NCBI GenBank assembly: GCA_038246785.1 | Contig: JBBRVP010000022.1 | Coordinates: 1 to 49,022 of the forward strand | Length of the DNA stretch: 49,022 nucleotides | Direction: 5' to 3' | Source: JBBRVP01 sp038246785 | GTDB lineage: Bacteria > Actinomycetota > Actinomycetes > Jiangellales > Jiangellaceae | Part shown: positions 17,845-27,900 of the stretch, in pieces | Layout of the letters: each line of letters begins with the position of its first letter | Numbering within the stretch: the first letter of the stretch is position 1 | Notes under the pieces: generated by a model | Databases searched by the model: none | The model's input: the letters and a program-made list of their open reading frames with translations, nothing else | What the model was told of the DNA's origin: nothing | Program-made: the position numbers and the translations under genes

Positions 17845-19539
17845 CTAGAGCCGGGCCGGCTCGCGGTACTCCCCCCAGACCTCGCGCAGCGCATCGCAGA
17901 GCTCGCCGAGCGTGGCCTCGGCGCGCGCGGCGGCGAGCATGGGCGGGACGAGGTTGCCCTCGCCGCGGGCGATCTCGACCATGGCGGCGAGCGCGCGGCG
18001 TACTGCGCTCTCGTCCCGCCCGGCACGCCGAGTCGCGAGCTCGGCCACCTGCTCGCGCTCCACCTCGTGGCTAACCCGGAGGATGTCGAGCTCGTGGGTC
18101 ACCGAGGCGGTGTGCGCGTTGACGCCGACGACGGTCTTGTCGCCCTTCTCCAGCGCGGTCTGGTACGCGAACGCGGCCTCGGCGATCTCGGACATGAACC
18201 AGCCGTCCTCGATGCCGCGCAGGATGCCGCTCGTCATGGTGCCGTCGCTGCCCATCTCGCGGATCCGGGCGAAGATCGCCTCGGCCTCGGCCTCGAGCCG
18301 GTCGGTCAGGGCCTCGACGTACCACGAACCGCCGAGCGGGTCGGCGACGTTGGTGACGCCGATCTCCTCCATGAGCACCTGCTGGGTGCGCAGCGCGATC
18401 TCGGCGGCCTGCTCGCTGGGCAGGGCGAGCGTCTCGTCAAGGGCGTTGGTGTGCAGCGAGTTGGTGCCGCCGAGCACGGCGGCGAGCGCCTCCACCGCCG
18501 TACGCACGACGTTGTTGTAGGGCTGCTGCGCGGTCAGCGACACCCCGGCGGTCTGGGTGTGGAAGCGCAGGGATTGAGCTCGTTCCGTGGTGGCGCCGTA
18601 GACGCTTCGCATCCAGCGGGCCCAGATGCGCCGGGCGGCGCGGAACTTCGCGATCTCCTCGAAGAAGTCGAGGTGGGCGTCGAAGAAGAACGACAGCCCC
18701 GGGGCGAAGACCTCGACGTCGAGCCCGCGGGAGAGCCCGAGCTCGACATAGCCGAACCCGTCGGCGAGCGTGTAGGCGAGCTCCTGCGCGGCCGTCGAAC
18801 CGGCCTCGCGGATGTGGTAGCCCGACACCGACAACGGCTTGTAGGCCGGGATCTCGGCGGCGCAGAACTCCATCAGATCGCCGATGAGGCGCAGGTGCGG
18901 CTGCGGCGGGAACAGCCACTCCTTCTGCGCGATGTACTCCTTGAAGATGTCCGTCTGCAGCGTCCCGTCGAGCGTGCGTAGGTCGAAGCCCTGGCGCTCG
19001 GCCGCCACGAGGTACATGCAGAACACGGGTACGGCGGGTCCGCTGATCGTCATGGACGTGGTGACCTCACCCAGCGGGATGCCGGCGAAGAGCACCTCCA
19101 TGTCGGCTGCCGAGTCGATCGCGACACCACAGTGCCCGACCTCACCGAGGGACTTCGCGTCGTCGGAGTCGTGGCCCATCAGCGTCGGCATGTCGAACGC
19201 GACCGAGAGCCCGCCGCCGCCACGCTCGAGGATCATGCGGTAGCGCTCGTTGGTCTGCCGGGCGTTGCCGAAACCGGCGAACTGCCGGATCGTCCAGGTG
19301 CGGCCGCGGTAGCCGGTGGCGTACAGGCCACGGGTGAAGGGGTACTCCCCCGGCCACCCGATCCGCTCGAAGCCGGGCGGCTCGGTGCCGGGCTCAGGGC
19401 CGTAGACCGGCTCGACCGGCATCCCGGACAGCGTCGTGAAGTCGGCGTCGCGGACCCGGCGGGCGGCCAGCGCGGCGTCGTAGCGCTCCTGCCAGCGGCG
19501 GCGCCCGGCGCCGGGCTCCTCGTCGAGGCGGCTGTCCAC
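17845..19539 (-). CDS. icmA: Isobutyryl-CoA mutase-type large subunit (acyl-CoA mutase)
   Basis: A methylmalonyl-CoA mutase-family TIM-barrel subunit of 564 residues without a B12-binding domain. Substrate-determining positions read Phe87 in IRQFAGFG (Tyr in methylmalonyl-CoA mutase, Ile in 2-hydroxyisobutyryl-CoA mutase), Ala114 in LSVAFDMPT (Asp in HcmA) and Gln205 in EYIAQKEW (Arg in methylmalonyl-CoA mutase). These match isobutyryl-CoA/n-butyryl-CoA mutase large subunits. Such enzymes need a small B12-binding partner (IcmB), which is not in this window. The GTG at 19539 has GGGAGGGAG upstream; an upstream GTG at 19569 lacks one. Confidence 0.88.
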   Translation of the reverse strand: MDSRLDEEPGAGRRRWQERYDAALAARRVRDADFTTLSGMPVEPVYGPEPGTEPPGFERIGWPGEYPFTRGLYATGYRGRTWTIRQFAGFGNARQTNERYRMILERGGGGLSVAFDMPTLMGHDSDDAKSLGEVGHCGVAIDSAADMEVLFAGIPLGEVTTSMTISGPAVPVFCMYLVAAERQGFDLRTLDGTLQTDIFKEYIAQKEWLFPPQPHLRLIGDLMEFCAAEIPAYKPLSVSGYHIREAGSTAAQELAYTLADGFGYVELGLSRGLDVEVFAPGLSFFFDAHLDFFEEIAKFRAARRIWARWMRSVYGATTERAQSLRFHTQTAGVSLTAQQPYNNVVRTAVEALAAVLGGTNSLHTNALDETLALPSEQAAEIALRTQQVLMEEIGVTNVADPLGGSWYVEALTDRLEAEAEAIFARIREMGSDGTMTSGILRGIEDGWFMSEIAEAAFAYQTALEKGDKTVVGVNAHTASVTHELDILRVSHEVEREQVAELATRRAGRDESAVRRALAAMVEIARGEGNLVPPMLAAARAEATLGELCDALREVWGEYREPARL

Positions 19540-19630
19540 GCGGCTCCCTCCCCGGCGCGCGTGTGACACGCACGCCGCACGACGGTGTGCAGGCTGTCAC
19601 AGCGAGGGTACCTGTCGGCGCCGAGTGCCC

Positions 19631-19636
19631 TAGCCT
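19631..19636 (+). promoter_or_regulatory. Putative -10 hexamer upstream of the cyclic-nucleotide-binding gene
   Basis: TAGCCT lies 32 nt before the ATG and about 20 nt before the GGAAGG ribosome-binding site. It fits the actinobacterial TANNNT consensus; no -35 is obvious. Confidence 0.3.
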
Positions 19637-19668
19637 GGCGCCACGTCGGGCCCGGACGGAAGGCGAAC

Positions 19669-20109
19669 ATGAACGAGCAGATCGTCGAGGACCTGCGGCA
19701 GGTCGACCTGTTCTCCGGACTGTCACCGAAGGTCCTGCGCCGCATCGCGGGCCAGGGGAGCGAGCGGGACTACCCGCCTGGGCACCACGTCACCTCCCAG
19801 GGCGAGTCGGTGGCCGGCTTCCGCCCGCTGTCGCCCGAGGGCGTGAGCTTCCACATCGTGCTCGGCGGGACCGCGCAGGTCCTGGTCGCCGGCGAGCGGC
19901 GCGCCGACCTGGTGCCCGGGCAGTACTTCGGCGAGCTCTCCCTCATCGACGGCGCGCCCCGGTCGGCCGATGTCATCGCCGGCGACGAGGGACTGCGCAC
20001 GTTCGCCCTCGACAAGTACGCCTTCCAGGGGCTGCTCGAGGAGCTGCCGGAGATCGCGGTGCCGATGCTGTCGGTGATGGTCGCGCGGCTGCGCCGGGCG
20101 GAGGCATAG
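19669..20109 (+). CDS. Single-domain cyclic nucleotide-binding (CNB/Crp-like sensor) protein
   Basis: A stand-alone 146-residue CNB domain: N-terminal helices VDLFSGLSPKVLRRIAG, beta-roll, and the phosphate-binding cassette GQYFGELSLIDGAPRSADV with the canonical FGE and R-S-A residues, so cyclic nucleotide binding is plausible. There is no helix-turn-helix or enzyme domain, so any signalling must be through a partner. The ATG is preceded by GGAAGG. It is divergent from the mutase and convergent with the ABC exporter operon. A decayed second copy lies at 28303-28560, beyond the other end of that operon. Confidence 0.88.
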   Translation: MNEQIVEDLRQVDLFSGLSPKVLRRIAGQGSERDYPPGHHVTSQGESVAGFRPLSPEGVSFHIVLGGTAQVLVAGERRADLVPGQYFGELSLIDGAPRSADVIAGDEGLRTFALDKYAFQGLLEELPEIAVPMLSVMVARLRRAEA

Positions 20110-20290
20110 CTACCGGCGGACGAGATCGAGTCGACGGGCGATCTGGTCGACCTACACGACACCGGTCCCGGCGTCGATGACCAGATCCGTTCGCAGCGTC
20201 ATCGCCTGTCGAGAACTGGTACAAATGTGATACCCAACGCGACCTGTGCACTGACCGGACCCTGGCAGGTACGCAGCCGTCACGAGCGGC

Positions 20291-21010
20291 TCACCCGTCC
20301 TCGACGGGTTTCGCGCCCGCCTGACGGTGGGCGTGCCGGCCGGCGGGAGGGCCATGGTCGGTGCGTACCCACGCGGGTCGTCCCTCGTCGAGCCGCAGCT
20401 CGGCGTCGCACGCGGCCGCCGCCTCCGGGTCGTGGCTGGCCAGCACGACGGAGGCGCCTCGACGGGCCTCGGCGCGCAGCAGGTCGACGACCCGGGACCG
20501 GCTGACTGCGTCGAGCTCGCTCGTGGGCTCGTCGGCGAGCACGACGTCCCCGCGCTGGGCGAGGCCGCGGGCGACCGCGACCCGCTGCTGCTGCCCACCG
20601 GAGAGCTCCTCGACCAGCTGTCCGGCGGCGCCGGCAAGGCCTACGTCCTCCAGCGCGGCCAGGGCGCGGGCCCGGGCCTCCGCCGCGGGGAGCCCCACCG
20701 CGAGCAGCGGCACCAGGACGTTCTCCTCGGCGGTCAGCACGGTCGCCAGGCCGTTGTCCTGCGGGACCAGCACGACTCCAGCCGCCTCCGCGGCGTCGCG
20801 GTCCTCCACGGACCGCCCGTCGATGCACACCTCGCCGGCGGCCGGACGCAGCAGGCCGGACAGCGCCCACAGCAGCGAGGTCTTCCCCGCGCCGGACGGG
20901 CCGGTGACGGCCAGCATGCGGCCGGCCACCAGCGCGACGTCGACGTCGTGCAGGGCGACCAGGTCGCCGTAGCGCACAGTCAACCCGCTGGCGGTCAGCA
21001 GCTCGCTCAC
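20291..21010 (-). CDS. ABC transporter ATP-binding protein (MacB/LolD-like)
   Basis: A 239-residue ATPase: Walker A GPSGAGKTSLLW, Q-loop VVLVPQDNGL, signature VEELSGGQQQRVAVARGL, Walker B DVVLADEPTSELD and the H-loop LASHDPE. It belongs to the LolD/MacB/FtsE group that works with FtsX-like permeases. The GTG start overlaps the stop of the second ATPase by 4 nt. It is the last gene of the operon formed by two permeases and two ATPases. The end converges with the CNB-domain gene, 181 bp apart. Confidence 0.92.
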   Translation of the reverse strand: MSELLTASGLTVRYGDLVALHDVDVALVAGRMLAVTGPSGAGKTSLLWALSGLLRPAAGEVCIDGRSVEDRDAAEAAGVVLVPQDNGLATVLTAEENVLVPLLAVGLPAAEARARALAALEDVGLAGAAGQLVEELSGGQQQRVAVARGLAQRGDVVLADEPTSELDAVSRSRVVDLLRAEARRGASVVLASHDPEAAAACDAELRLDEGRPAWVRTDHGPPAGRHAHRQAGAKPVEDG

Positions 21011-21864
21011 GGCCCCTCCGGCTCGGCGACGGGCTCCGCCGCGGGAGCCAGCCGTACGCCGCCGTCCTCGTCGAGCGTCACCCGCAGCAACGACCCGGGT
21101 GGCACAGCGTCGAGTACCTCCGGCGGCAGGGCCAGCGAGCCGTCCCGCCCGACGACCGCGAAGTCCTCGCCACGACGGCCCTCCGCGCCGACCCGGCCGT
21201 CGCGGATGGTGACCGTGCGCGGCAGCCGCTCGGCGACCTCGGGGTCGTGGGTGACCGCGACGACCGTCGTCCCCAGCTCGCGGTTGACGTCGGAGACGGC
21301 GGCCAGCACCTCGTCGCGGCCCTCGTGGTCGAGCTGGCTGGTCGGTTCGTCGAGCAGCAGCAGGCCCGGCCGCGCGGCCTGGCCCACGGCCACAGCCAGC
21401 CGCTGCCGCTGCCCGGGGGTGAGCCGGTCCAGCGGGGTCCCCGCCTCCCGGGCCAGTCCGACCAGGCCCAACACCTCGTGCTCGCCGGGCAGGGCGCGCC
21501 GACCGGATCGGCGCGCGCCCCGCTGGGCGAAGCGCACGTTGTCCACCGGCGAGGCGTACGGCAGCAGGTTGCGCATCGCGCCCTGCAGCACGACGCCGAC
21601 GTCGCGGGCGCGCATGCGAGCCAGGCCGCGCTCGTCCATCCGCGCCGTCTCGTGCTCGCCCACCCGCAGCCGGCCGGCGCTCGGGCGCAGCAAGCCGGCG
21701 AACAGGTTGAGCAGCGTGGACTTGCCGGACCCGGACGGGCCGAGCAGCCCCACCACCTCGCCGGGAGCCACGTCGAGGTCGACGCCGGCCAGCGCGACCA
21801 CGTCGTTGCCCTCCAGCCGGTAGATGTGCACGAGCCCGTGGCACGACACGCCGATCCCACTCAC
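21007..21864 (-). CDS. ABC transporter ATP-binding protein with a C-terminal AbrB-like extension
   Basis: Residues 1 to about 225 form a LolD/MacB-type ATPase: Walker A GPSGSGKSTLLN, signature LTPGQRQRLAVAVG, Walker B LLLLDEPTSQLDHEG, H-loop AVTHDPEV. A C-terminal stretch (about 233-275) reads FAVVGRDGSLALPPEV then DAVPPGSLLRVTLDEDGGV, which resembles an AbrB/MazE swapped-hairpin domain. The degenerate signature (TPGQ instead of SGGQ) suggests an asymmetric ATPase pair with its neighbour. GTG start, 4-nt overlaps on both sides. Confidence 0.88.
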   Translation of the reverse strand: MSGIGVSCHGLVHIYRLEGNDVVALAGVDLDVAPGEVVGLLGPSGSGKSTLLNLFAGLLRPSAGRLRVGEHETARMDERGLARMRARDVGVVLQGAMRNLLPYASPVDNVRFAQRGARRSGRRALPGEHEVLGLVGLAREAGTPLDRLTPGQRQRLAVAVGQAARPGLLLLDEPTSQLDHEGRDEVLAAVSDVNRELGTTVVAVTHDPEVAERLPRTVTIRDGRVGAEGRRGEDFAVVGRDGSLALPPEVLDAVPPGSLLRVTLDEDGGVRLAPAAEPVAEPEGP

Positions 21865-24800
21865 CGGACCCCCTCCCGCAGCCGGCCGGCCCGCCCCGCC
21901 CGCAGCTGCAGGAGCGCCGTGAGGACCGCCACGGCCACGAGCAGCACCGCCAGGGCGGCCACGGTGAGGGCTCCGGCGACCAGGGCGAGCGCGCTGCGCG
22001 GCGCGATCATCTCCGACGCCGTGTCGAACACCGGGACCACCGGCAGCACCGCCCACGCGGCCGCCACCGCCCCCGCGGTGCCGACGACGAGGGCGACGCT
22101 CGCCGTTGCGGCGTGCTCGCACGCCAGCGACGCGAGCACCGAGCGACGGCGCACGCCGACGGCCCGCAACGCTGCGACCTCGTACGCCCGCTGCCCCGTG
22201 CCGACGTAGGCCGACACGAGCAGCGCCCCGACCGCGACGGCCACGGCCGCCGCACCGCACAGCAGCAGCAGGCGCAGCGCGAGGACCGCCCCGTCGCCGG
22301 CGTAGCCGTCGGCCCGGGTCTCGGCGACGTCGCGCCCGGTCACGCCGATCCCCGCCGTGCCCAGGCGGGCACGCAGCACGCGCTCGGCGGCCGGGTCGTC
22401 GCGGGAGAGCCACACCTGCGCGTCGCCGTTGCCGGCGAGCGGCGCCGGACGCAGCGCCAGGCCCAGGTCGACGGTCACGGCGTTGCCCCCCAGGCGGGGC
22501 ACGAAGCCGGTCCGGGCGAGCACGCGGTACGTCACCTCGGCGCCGCCGGCGAGCGCCGGCCCGTCGCTGACTCCCTCGGTGGGAGCCACCCGCGGCCCGG
22601 CCAGCACCGGGAGCGGGTCGGGGGCGTCCCCGTGGACGACCTCGGCGGCGACCCCGCCGGCCACCGCGACCGTGACGCGCAGGCGCGGGCCGGGGACCAG
22701 CTCGACGGTCGCCGCCCCGGACCTGGTGGGCCCGGCGTGCCACGAGCGCCCGTCGGCGAACCTCGTCGCCAGCACGACGGCGCCGCCGGCCCGCCGCCAG
22801 GCAAGGGAGACCAGGTCCGTGCTGGCCTCGGCCACCGGCAGGTCGGTGACCGCGTGCCGGAGCACGAGCGCGGCGAGCCGGCATCCGCCCGCGCAGGCAG
22901 CGGGGAGTCGGCCGGTGTAGGTGCGGTCGCCGACGGCGAGCGCTCCGAGCGGGATCTCGACCCGGCCGGGGTCCCTGCCGGGGCCCCTGCCGGGGTCGCT
23001 GCCGGTGTCGAGCAGGGCCTGCAGGTGCAACGGCGACGGGGTGTCCAGCCGCCGGGTGTCCGCGCGGACCAGCAACGCGCCCGCTCCCACGCTGATCGGC
23101 GCCGGCAGCGGGGGCAGCAAGCTGTGGCGAGCCCCTCCGGCGGGGCGCTCCTGCGCAGCGCCCCACGAGGCCACCTCGTCGATGCGCTGGCCGTCGGCGG
23201 CGAGCACGTCGGGGGCGCCTTCCTGTCCGTGCAGCACGACTGCGGCCATCGCGTACCGCCCGGCGGGTTCGGCGGCCCGGACCTGCGACAGCAGCCGGGC
23301 CGCGGGGGCGCCGCGCACGCGGAGCACGACGGCCGCGCCGGTCTCGGCGAGCCCCCGCTCCCTACGGTCGCGGGCCGCGACCGCCCACGCCTGCGTGCCG
23401 ACGAGCAGCAGGCAGGTGGCCACGGCGAGGACGGCGGCAGTACGCCGGGCCGCCGGGCGCCGGGCCGGACCGGCCCAGCCGACGAGCCGGGCGACGTGGC
23501 CCGCCGCGGCCGCCCGCCCGAGGTGTCGCCGGGCGACCCGCACGAGCACCCGGGCGGCGAGCAGGCCGGCCGCGACGCCGACCATGCCCGGCCCGAGCAG
23601 GGCGACCGGGCCCGGCTTCCCGCCGCGGCTCGCCACGAGCTGCAGCAGGCCCGCGGCGGCCAGCGCCACCACCACGCCGTCGACGAGGCCGGCCCGCCGC
23701 CGGCCGTGCTCGGCGGGGACCCGGCGCAGCAGGTCGACCACTGGCCGTCGTACGACACCCCGCGCCGCGGCGGCCACGGCGGCGAGCCCTCCGGCAAGGC
23801 CGAGCAGCTGGGCCACGAGCAAGGCCGACGTCGGCGCGACGGTCGTGCCGGGGGCGAAGAACGACGCCGCCACCCAGCGCAGCAGCAGGTAGCCGAGCAC
23901 CGTGCCGGCCGGTGCGGCCACCACGAGCAGGACGACGACCTCGGTGAGGCCGAAGCGCGCGGCCGCGCCGGGCCGGTGGCCGCGCAACTTGGCCAGACCC
24001 AGCTCCGGGCCGCGCTCCTCCGTCGTCGCGGCCACCATGAGAAACAGCGTCCACCACGTGAGAAGCACCAGCTGCGCCACCGCCAGCGGAGACGCCACCC
24101 GCACGATGTCGCGACCGTGGTCGGCCTCGGCCACGGCCTGCTGCACGCCGGTGACGGCGCCGAGCTGCATGGCGGACATCGCCTGCACGGCCGAGGCCGC
24201 CTCGGCGGCGAGCGCAGAGGTGTCGTCGAGCCCTGGACGTATCGGGTCGATGGGGACGTCGATGCCGTACGTGGCCAGCCGGTAGCGCCGGTGGGCGCCA
24301 CCGCCGACCAGGATCGAGTCCGCCCGCGGTGGCCCCGGCTCCAGGCCGAACGAGGAGGTCGCCAGCGCGTGGTCGAAGTAGACCCGGCCCATCCAGTAGC
24401 GGTCTTCGGTGTCCGGGGGGTCGTAGGTGCCGACGATCCGCACCGGCCCGGCGCGACCTCGCCGCGTCGCGGGCGGCAGGTCCACGATCAGCGACTGGCC
24501 GACCTTCGTGCCCAGCAGGGCTGCGCTGCGCCCGGAGACGAGCCCCTCTGCCGGTCCCCGCGGGCAGCGGCCCGCCGTCAACCGCAGGTGGGCGCAGGCC
24601 GCCGCCCGCTCGACGACGCGGCCGAGGACGAGGCCTCCGGCGACCGGCCCGACGACCGGGTGCAGCACGACGTCGGCCTGGTAGGCGACCACGGGCTGCC
24701 CCCACGCGGGCGAGAGCAGGACGCCGCGCAGCATGCTGAGCGGTGCCTTGGGTCCCCTCGGTGTGACCGTGCCGGGCCCGCTCGCCGGCACCGAGACCCG

Positions 24801-24983
24801 CAGGGCCAGCCGGGCCGGGCCGGCGTCGGTGAGCGTCGAGCGCACGATGGAGTCCTCAGCCGACCGTGCGTACAGCGGCGCGACCGCGGCCGCGGCGGCG
24901 GCGACGACGGCGAGCGCGAGCACGACGGTGGCGGTGCGGCGCCGGTACCACAGCCCGCGCAGGGCGAGCCTGATGGTGGTCAC
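21861..24983 (-). CDS. FtsX-like ABC permease, roughly 1,040 residues
   Basis: A large MacB/FtsX-type permease. One N-terminal membrane helix (about residues 18-38) precedes a roughly 230-residue extracytoplasmic domain; a central set of about six helices follows, then a second external domain of about 370 residues and three C-terminal helices (CGAAAVAVAVGALLVSAYVG and following). The external domains hold Cys motifs (AACAHLRLTAGRCPRG; PAACAGGCRLAAL) that are shared with the neighbouring permease. The GTG start (VTTIRLALRGLWYRRR) overlaps the upstream permease by 4 nt. Probable function: export or lipoprotein/cell-envelope mechanotransduction; substrate unknown. Confidence 0.88.
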   Translation of the reverse strand: MTTIRLALRGLWYRRRTATVVLALAVVAAAAAAVAPLYARSAEDSIVRSTLTDAGPARLALRVSVPASGPGTVTPRGPKAPLSMLRGVLLSPAWGQPVVAYQADVVLHPVVGPVAGGLVLGRVVERAAACAHLRLTAGRCPRGPAEGLVSGRSAALLGTKVGQSLIVDLPPATRRGRAGPVRIVGTYDPPDTEDRYWMGRVYFDHALATSSFGLEPGPPRADSILVGGGAHRRYRLATYGIDVPIDPIRPGLDDTSALAAEAASAVQAMSAMQLGAVTGVQQAVAEADHGRDIVRVASPLAVAQLVLLTWWTLFLMVAATTEERGPELGLAKLRGHRPGAAARFGLTEVVVLLVVAAPAGTVLGYLLLRWVAASFFAPGTTVAPTSALLVAQLLGLAGGLAAVAAAARGVVRRPVVDLLRRVPAEHGRRRAGLVDGVVVALAAAGLLQLVASRGGKPGPVALLGPGMVGVAAGLLAARVLVRVARRHLGRAAAAGHVARLVGWAGPARRPAARRTAAVLAVATCLLLVGTQAWAVAARDRRERGLAETGAAVVLRVRGAPAARLLSQVRAAEPAGRYAMAAVVLHGQEGAPDVLAADGQRIDEVASWGAAQERPAGGARHSLLPPLPAPISVGAGALLVRADTRRLDTPSPLHLQALLDTGSDPGRGPGRDPGRVEIPLGALAVGDRTYTGRLPAACAGGCRLAALVLRHAVTDLPVAEASTDLVSLAWRRAGGAVVLATRFADGRSWHAGPTRSGAATVELVPGPRLRVTVAVAGGVAAEVVHGDAPDPLPVLAGPRVAPTEGVSDGPALAGGAEVTYRVLARTGFVPRLGGNAVTVDLGLALRPAPLAGNGDAQVWLSRDDPAAERVLRARLGTAGIGVTGRDVAETRADGYAGDGAVLALRLLLLCGAAAVAVAVGALLVSAYVGTGQRAYEVAALRAVGVRRRSVLASLACEHAATASVALVVGTAGAVAAAWAVLPVVPVFDTASEMIAPRSALALVAGALTVAALAVLLVAVAVLTALLQLRAGRAGRLREGVR

Positions 24984-27900
24984 TGCGGGTCCGTGCGCAA
25001 CAGCCGCGGGTCCGCCGAGCGGCTCGCCGCCCGCCCCACCGCGACCGCGGTGGCGCAGAGCACGACCGCGGCTGCCCCGACCACTATCGCCACGACGGCC
25101 CAGGCCGGCGCCACGGCGGTCGGCAGCACACCCGCGTCGGGGGTCAACAGGATCCGGTCCAGCACGGCGTGGGCACCGAGCAGCCCCAGCCCGGCGCCGA
25201 GGGCGGTGCCGAGCAGCACGACCGCCACCGGCTCGGCCGTGGCCGCGGCACGCAGGGTGGCCGGCGGCACACCGCACACGCGCAGGGCGGCCAGGTCACG
25301 CGCCCGGGCCGACCGCGCGGTCGTCGCGGCGACGAGGAGCCCCACCGCGGCGATGAGCACGCCGGCCACCCCGACGACCAGGGCGAGGCGCAGCGCCGGG
25401 GTGGGCGCCTCCGCAGCCAGCGCCTCCTCGTGGGCTTCCTCGGTGTCGCGAGCGGTGACGACGACCTGGCGGCGTTCCAGCGCCGCCACTAGCGCGGCCT
25501 CGCGGCCGGGGTCGTCGGCGGCCAGCCACACCTGCAGCCGGGTGCCGGCCCCGATCGGTCCGGCGAGCTGGCCGGCGAACCCCAGGTCGACGAGCAGGCC
25601 CGGTGCGCCGCTGCGCGGCACCTGGACAAGCTGCCCGACGATCCCGTAGGTGACGGTCGCACCGGTGAGGTCCGGCGCCTCGGCGATCCCGGCGACCGGG
25701 ACGTCGGTGCCGGTCGCCGAGGCCGCCGAGACCGGGCCGGCTCGCAGGGCGGCCAGCTCCACCGGCACGTCGCTCCGCTGCGCCTGTGCCTCGGCGGTGC
25801 CGTCGAGCTCCCAGGTGAGGCGCAGCCGCGGACCGCCGTCGATCGTGGCGGGGACGTCGCCGCCCACCCCTGCCCAGCCGCCGTCGCTCGGGTGAAGCGG
25901 CACCGGCGCGCCGTCGACGCGGAGGTCGTCGACCCGAAGCTCGATGGAGACCCAGCTGATGTCGCCAGGGACACGGCGGATGCCGATCCGGTGCAGCCGG
26001 CAGCCGCCGGCGCAGGGCACCGCCGCCCGGTAGACGTGCTCGGGCCGGACCAGCCGGCCCAGGTCGACCTCGTGGACGGCGCTGTCGGGGTCCACCACCT
26101 GGACGACGAGCCGCTCGGGCCGGGGCGGAGGGGTCGGCGGCAGATCCGGGGGCAGCGGGACGAGGCTTCGGCTGCTCGACGCCCGCCGCCGCAGCTCGCC
26201 GCCGGACAGGCGGACCGGGCTGGTGGAGGCCGCCGACAGCGCGGCGAGCGGGCCGGGGTCCGGTGCGCGCCCGGGGTCCCCCCACCGGGCCACCCGCAGG
26301 AACTGCGTCGGTATGACGGCAGTCGTCGTCGGGCCGTCCGCGGTCGCCGAGGTTGCCACGGCCACCGGCGTGGCGTAGCGACCGGTCGGCTCGACCGCCG
26401 CCACCGCCCGCCGCAGCGCGCCCGGCCCGGCGGCAGACCCGGTGAGGACGACCGGCGCGCCGGCCTGCAGGCCGGCGAGCTGGCTGCGCGCCCGCTCGGC
26501 GACGGACCACGCGTCGGCGGCGAGCACGAGCATCGTGATCGCGACGGTGACGGTGACGAGCACCCGGCGCATGGCGACCCCGCGGGACAGCCAGGTCGCC
26601 GCCAGCCCGGCCGCCAGCCGGCCGCGGCGCAGCGCGCGCGAGCCCAGTCGGCCCGACACCGGCCGCAGCACCTGGGCGACGAGCAGGCCGATGGCCAGGG
26701 CGAGCAGCGCCGGAGCGGCGAGGGCCACCGGGCCGGTGTCCGAGGGAGCGGACCAGGCGGTGACCAGAGCCGCCACGGCGAACGCGATCGCGGCCCCGTC
26801 GACGAGGCCGGCCCGGGCCGCCGACCGGCGCGCCGGTACCCGGCGCAGCTGGTCCGCGACCGGCTCGCGCAGGGCCGGCGCGGCGGCCACGGCCACGGTG
26901 GCGGCGGCGACGCCCGCTGCGCCGGCGACCGCCGCGGCAACCGGCCAGCGCCACTCGACACCGACGCCGCCGGGCAGCCAGCGAGACACCGCGAGGCCGG
27001 TGACGAGCTGGCCGAGCACGCCACCGAGCACGCTGCCCAGCAGGACGGCCGGCCCGAGCGCGGCGGCGATCAGGCGCGCCGCCGCGCCGGCTCCCTGGCC
27101 GCGCAGCCGGGCCAGCGCGAGCAGCGGCCGGCGCTGCTCCACGGCCGCAGCACCGGCGGCGGCGAGCGCGACGAGGCAGAGCAGGCCGAGCTGGACGGCG
27201 AGCACCGGAACGACGACGGCGGCCTGACCGCGCCGGTGCGCCGCCGAGTCCAGCAGCGCGGTGAGCTCGCTCGTGACCGTCGCCCCCCGCTCCGCCGCGG
27301 CGACCGTGAGGCGGTCCAGCCCGGCCCGCAGCCGGTCCTCGTCGCCGAGGCGGACCCGGTCGGGGTCCAGCGGCACGTCCACCGCCGCCGGCACAGAGCC
27401 CCACGAGGACCCGTCCGCGACGGTGCCCTGGGCGGCGAGCACGGCGTCCCCGGCCACCTGGTCGCTGGACCCGGCCGGCACGACGCCGGCGTCGTCGTGG
27501 TCGAACCAGTAGGTCGACGAAGCGTCGTACGGCGCATAGGTGCCGACGACGCGCAGCCTCGTCGGCGGCGCCCCCGCTGTCCGCGGCGGGCCGCACCGCG
27601 ACCGCCCCGCCAACCTCGGCCCCGAGCAGGCCCGCGGTGCGCCCGGTAAGCAGGACCTCGCCCGGGGCGCGCGGGCACCGACCGAACAGCCGCCGGACGT
27701 GCGTGCACGCCCCGGCCCGCTCCATCAGCGGAGCCGACACCGTCAGGTGGGCGGTGGCGACGGTCAGCGGCGCCTGGACGGCCGTCACCGGCAGGCCGTA
27801 CGCGGGCCCGAGCCGGGCTCCGCGGACCAGGTCGAGCAGGGACGCTGTGGCCGGGGCCCCGGTGGACTCCGCCACGACGCTGAGGCCGCGGGCGCTCGCC

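Noticed and set aside
16228..18981. 917-codon open frame on the plus strand opposite the thioredoxin and mutase genes
   Set aside because: Mirror frame of well-supported minus-strand genes, with low-complexity protein and no recognisable motif.
19559..19571. Palindrome GCGTGTGACACGC as a Crp/cNMP-regulator operator
   Set aside because: It overlaps the 5' end of the longer mutase frame, its half-sites are only partly like TGTGA-N6-TCACA, and nothing else supports an operator.
22113..25649. 1,178-codon open frame opposite the FtsX-like permeases
   Set aside because: Antisense shadow in very GC-rich DNA; the minus-strand frame has membrane helices, a coupled operon structure and homologous paralogues.
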